From Acidimicrobiaceae bacterium (lineage in GTDB: Bacteria > Actinomycetota > Acidimicrobiia > Acidimicrobiales > UBA8190): a DNA stretch of 22,947 bases. Made by a program: the position numbers and the translations under genes. Below, one piece after another: positions 22,293 through 22,947 of this stretch; position 1 is the stretch's first letter, and each line of letters begins with the position of its first letter. A model generated the notes under the pieces. The model did no database searches and was not told where the DNA came from. It saw only the letters and a program-made list of their open reading frames with translations. Where the stretch lies: positions 1 through 22,947 of the forward strand of contig DMNK01000118.1 of assembly GCA_003453695.1 (NCBI GenBank). The letters are read 5' to 3'.

Positions 22293-22754
22293 TCACTCCC
22301 CACGGTCACCGGTCAAGACGGAGGTGCCCACCGCAAAGCGCCGGCCGGTGACCACATCCGGGCGGATCGCCACCACGTGCTCCCCGGGCTCGGGGACCAT
22401 CGGCAGGGGCGAGGAGGCGAACTCCGAGGTCGCAGCCCCGACGGTGTCGAGAGACGTGGCGAGGCCGCGCACGAGGACGCTCCAGGCCACGCCTCCGGCC
22501 CGGCCCGGCTCGGACTCGATCCCGTCCACCTCGAAGGCCACGAGGTTGCCAGGGACGTGGCGGGCCATGGAGCCGACCCCGATGCGGACGACGACAACCC
22601 CCTCCTCGAAGGCGAAGTTCACCGGGTGCAGTACCGGGGCGCCCGGGGTCGACACGGCCAGACGTCCGACGGCGCCCTCTTTGGCGGCGGCGGCGAGAAG
22701 GCGAAGGGATTCACCCCGGGGGAGAACCTCCGATCCTCGTTGGTCGATCCACAT
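22293..22754 (-). CDS. pyridoxamine 5'-phosphate oxidase-like split-barrel protein (second copy)
   Basis: This 153-residue paralogue of the 21410-21862 protein shares the landmarks GSEVLPRGESLRLL, GRLAVST, LHPVNFAFEEGVVVV, VAFEVDGIES and WSVLVRG. ATG 22754 (MWIDQRG) is chosen because family members start just before a G-x-E-V-L motif. The longer frame to GTG 22784 would nearly reach the DosR-like box at 22790-22803. No ribosome binding site precedes ATG 22754, so the message may be leaderless. The box would then be centred about 42 bp before the transcription start, the normal place for an activator. It is the first gene of the operon leading to the por genes. Confidence 0.82.
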   Translation of the reverse strand: MWIDQRGSEVLPRGESLRLLAAAAKEGAVGRLAVSTPGAPVLHPVNFAFEEGVVVVRIGVGSMARHVPGNLVAFEVDGIESEPGRAGGVAWSVLVRGLATSLDTVGAATSEFASSPLPMVPEPGEHVVAIRPDVVTGRRFAVGTSVLTGDRGE

Positions 22755-22789
22755 GCAGCCAGCATGAAACAGGACCGACCACACCTCCA

Positions 22790-22803
22790 GGGACCTTCGT
22801 CAC
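22790..22803 (+). promoter_or_regulatory. DosR-box-like motif before the redox/por operon
   Basis: GGGACCTTCGTCAC has one perfect half-site and a partial second half. It lies 35 bp before ATG 22754 and 28 bp from the stop of the DevR-like gene. Its first eight bases, GGGACCTT, are shared with the sites at 2198-2211 (minus strand) and 12822-12835. Confidence 0.5.
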
Positions 22804-22831
22804 TGGCCCCTCACGCCACTGTCGTGCGGGT

Positions 22832-22947
22832 CTACTCGGAGAGTCGAGAGGTGCCGGCGTGGCGCAATGCCCACACCGCAGCCTCGGTGCGTCTGCTCAA
22901 CCCCAGCTTGGAGAGCACGTTGGACACGTAGTTCTTCACCGTCTTCT
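22832..22947 (-). CDS. devR: LuxR/NarL-type response regulator, DevR/DosR-like, C-terminal end only
   Basis: Only the last 37 residues are in the window, and the rest lies beyond the right edge. They start [16 protein letters not shown], then [15 protein letters not shown], and end at TAG (22834-22832). This is the recognition helix and last helix of a GerE-type helix-turn-helix. The resemblance to the DevR/DosR segment ([23 protein letters not shown] as I recall it) is much closer than for an average NarL protein. DevR is a two-component regulator that activates the hypoxia/NO dormancy regulon. The receiver domain, phosphorylation site and partner kinase cannot be seen here. Confidence 0.8.
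   Translation of the reverse strand, partial: KTVKNYVSNVLSKLGLSRRTEAAVWALRHAGTSRLSE

Noticed and set aside
1..22947. CRISPR arrays, insertion sequences, phage genes or rRNA
   Set aside because: I saw no regularly spaced repeats, transposase, phage structural gene or rRNA. The only mobile-like signal is the tRNA-flanked islet.

Overview
The window is GC-rich, densely coding DNA with GTG/TTG/CTG-type starts, short overlaps between genes and actinobacterial families (DUF3068, WS/DGAT acyltransferase, DUF1918, HspX-type Hsp20, DevR-type regulator). I infer a high-GC actinobacterium outside the classical mycobacteria, possibly a deep lineage such as Acidimicrobiia. The lineage is inferred from gene content only.

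Left edge (1-1188): the 3' part of a tRNA-Gly(CCC) gene, then a vapBC toxin-antitoxin pair, then a second, perfect 40-bp copy of the tRNA 3' end. Short direct repeats lie just inside both 40-bp copies. This looks like a 1.15-kb islet inserted at a tRNA attachment site, with no integrase of its own. An unrecognised ORF (1302-1961) and a poorly coding stretch follow.

Lipid operon (+, 2359-6776): a DUF3068 membrane protein, a WS/DGAT wax ester/triacylglycerol synthase and a long-chain acyl-CoA ligase, with overlapping or closely spaced ends. It suggests storage-lipid synthesis.

Stress/sugar operon (-, 12702 down to 6995): HspX-like Hsp20, beta-phosphoglucomutase-like HAD, GH65 sugar phosphorylase, USP-like protein, a shrunken APH/kinase protein, DUF1918 protein and a second USP. 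The content closely mirrors dispersed members of the M. tuberculosis DosR (DevR) hypoxia/dormancy regulon (hspX, Rv2004c, Rv2005c, Rv2006, Rv0569).

Divergent pair (+, 12921-16763): zinc alcohol dehydrogenase and a GNAT/ADP-forming acyl-CoA synthetase fusion. Convergent to it is a second minus-strand operon (22754 down to 16770): flavin-fold split-barrel protein, OsmC, a second split-barrel protein, then the gamma, alpha and beta subunits of a pyruvate:ferredoxin-type oxidoreductase and a GltD-like flavoprotein fused to a ferredoxin. At the right edge is the C-terminal end of a LuxR/NarL response regulator whose helix-turn-helix closely resembles DevR/DosR.

DosR-box-like motifs (GGGACCTTNGNCCC type) lie before the lipid operon, between the two divergent central units, before the por genes and before the right-hand operon. 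My overall reading is a nearly contiguous DosR-type hypoxia/dormancy island. To the known stress, storage-lipid and sugar-phosphorylase functions it adds an anaerobic energy module: pyruvate to acetyl-CoA plus reduced ferredoxin, acetyl-CoA to acetate plus ATP, ferredoxin to NAD(P)H, and an alcohol dehydrogenase as a redox outlet. Gene families are well supported by motifs. The regulatory and metabolic linkage is inference.
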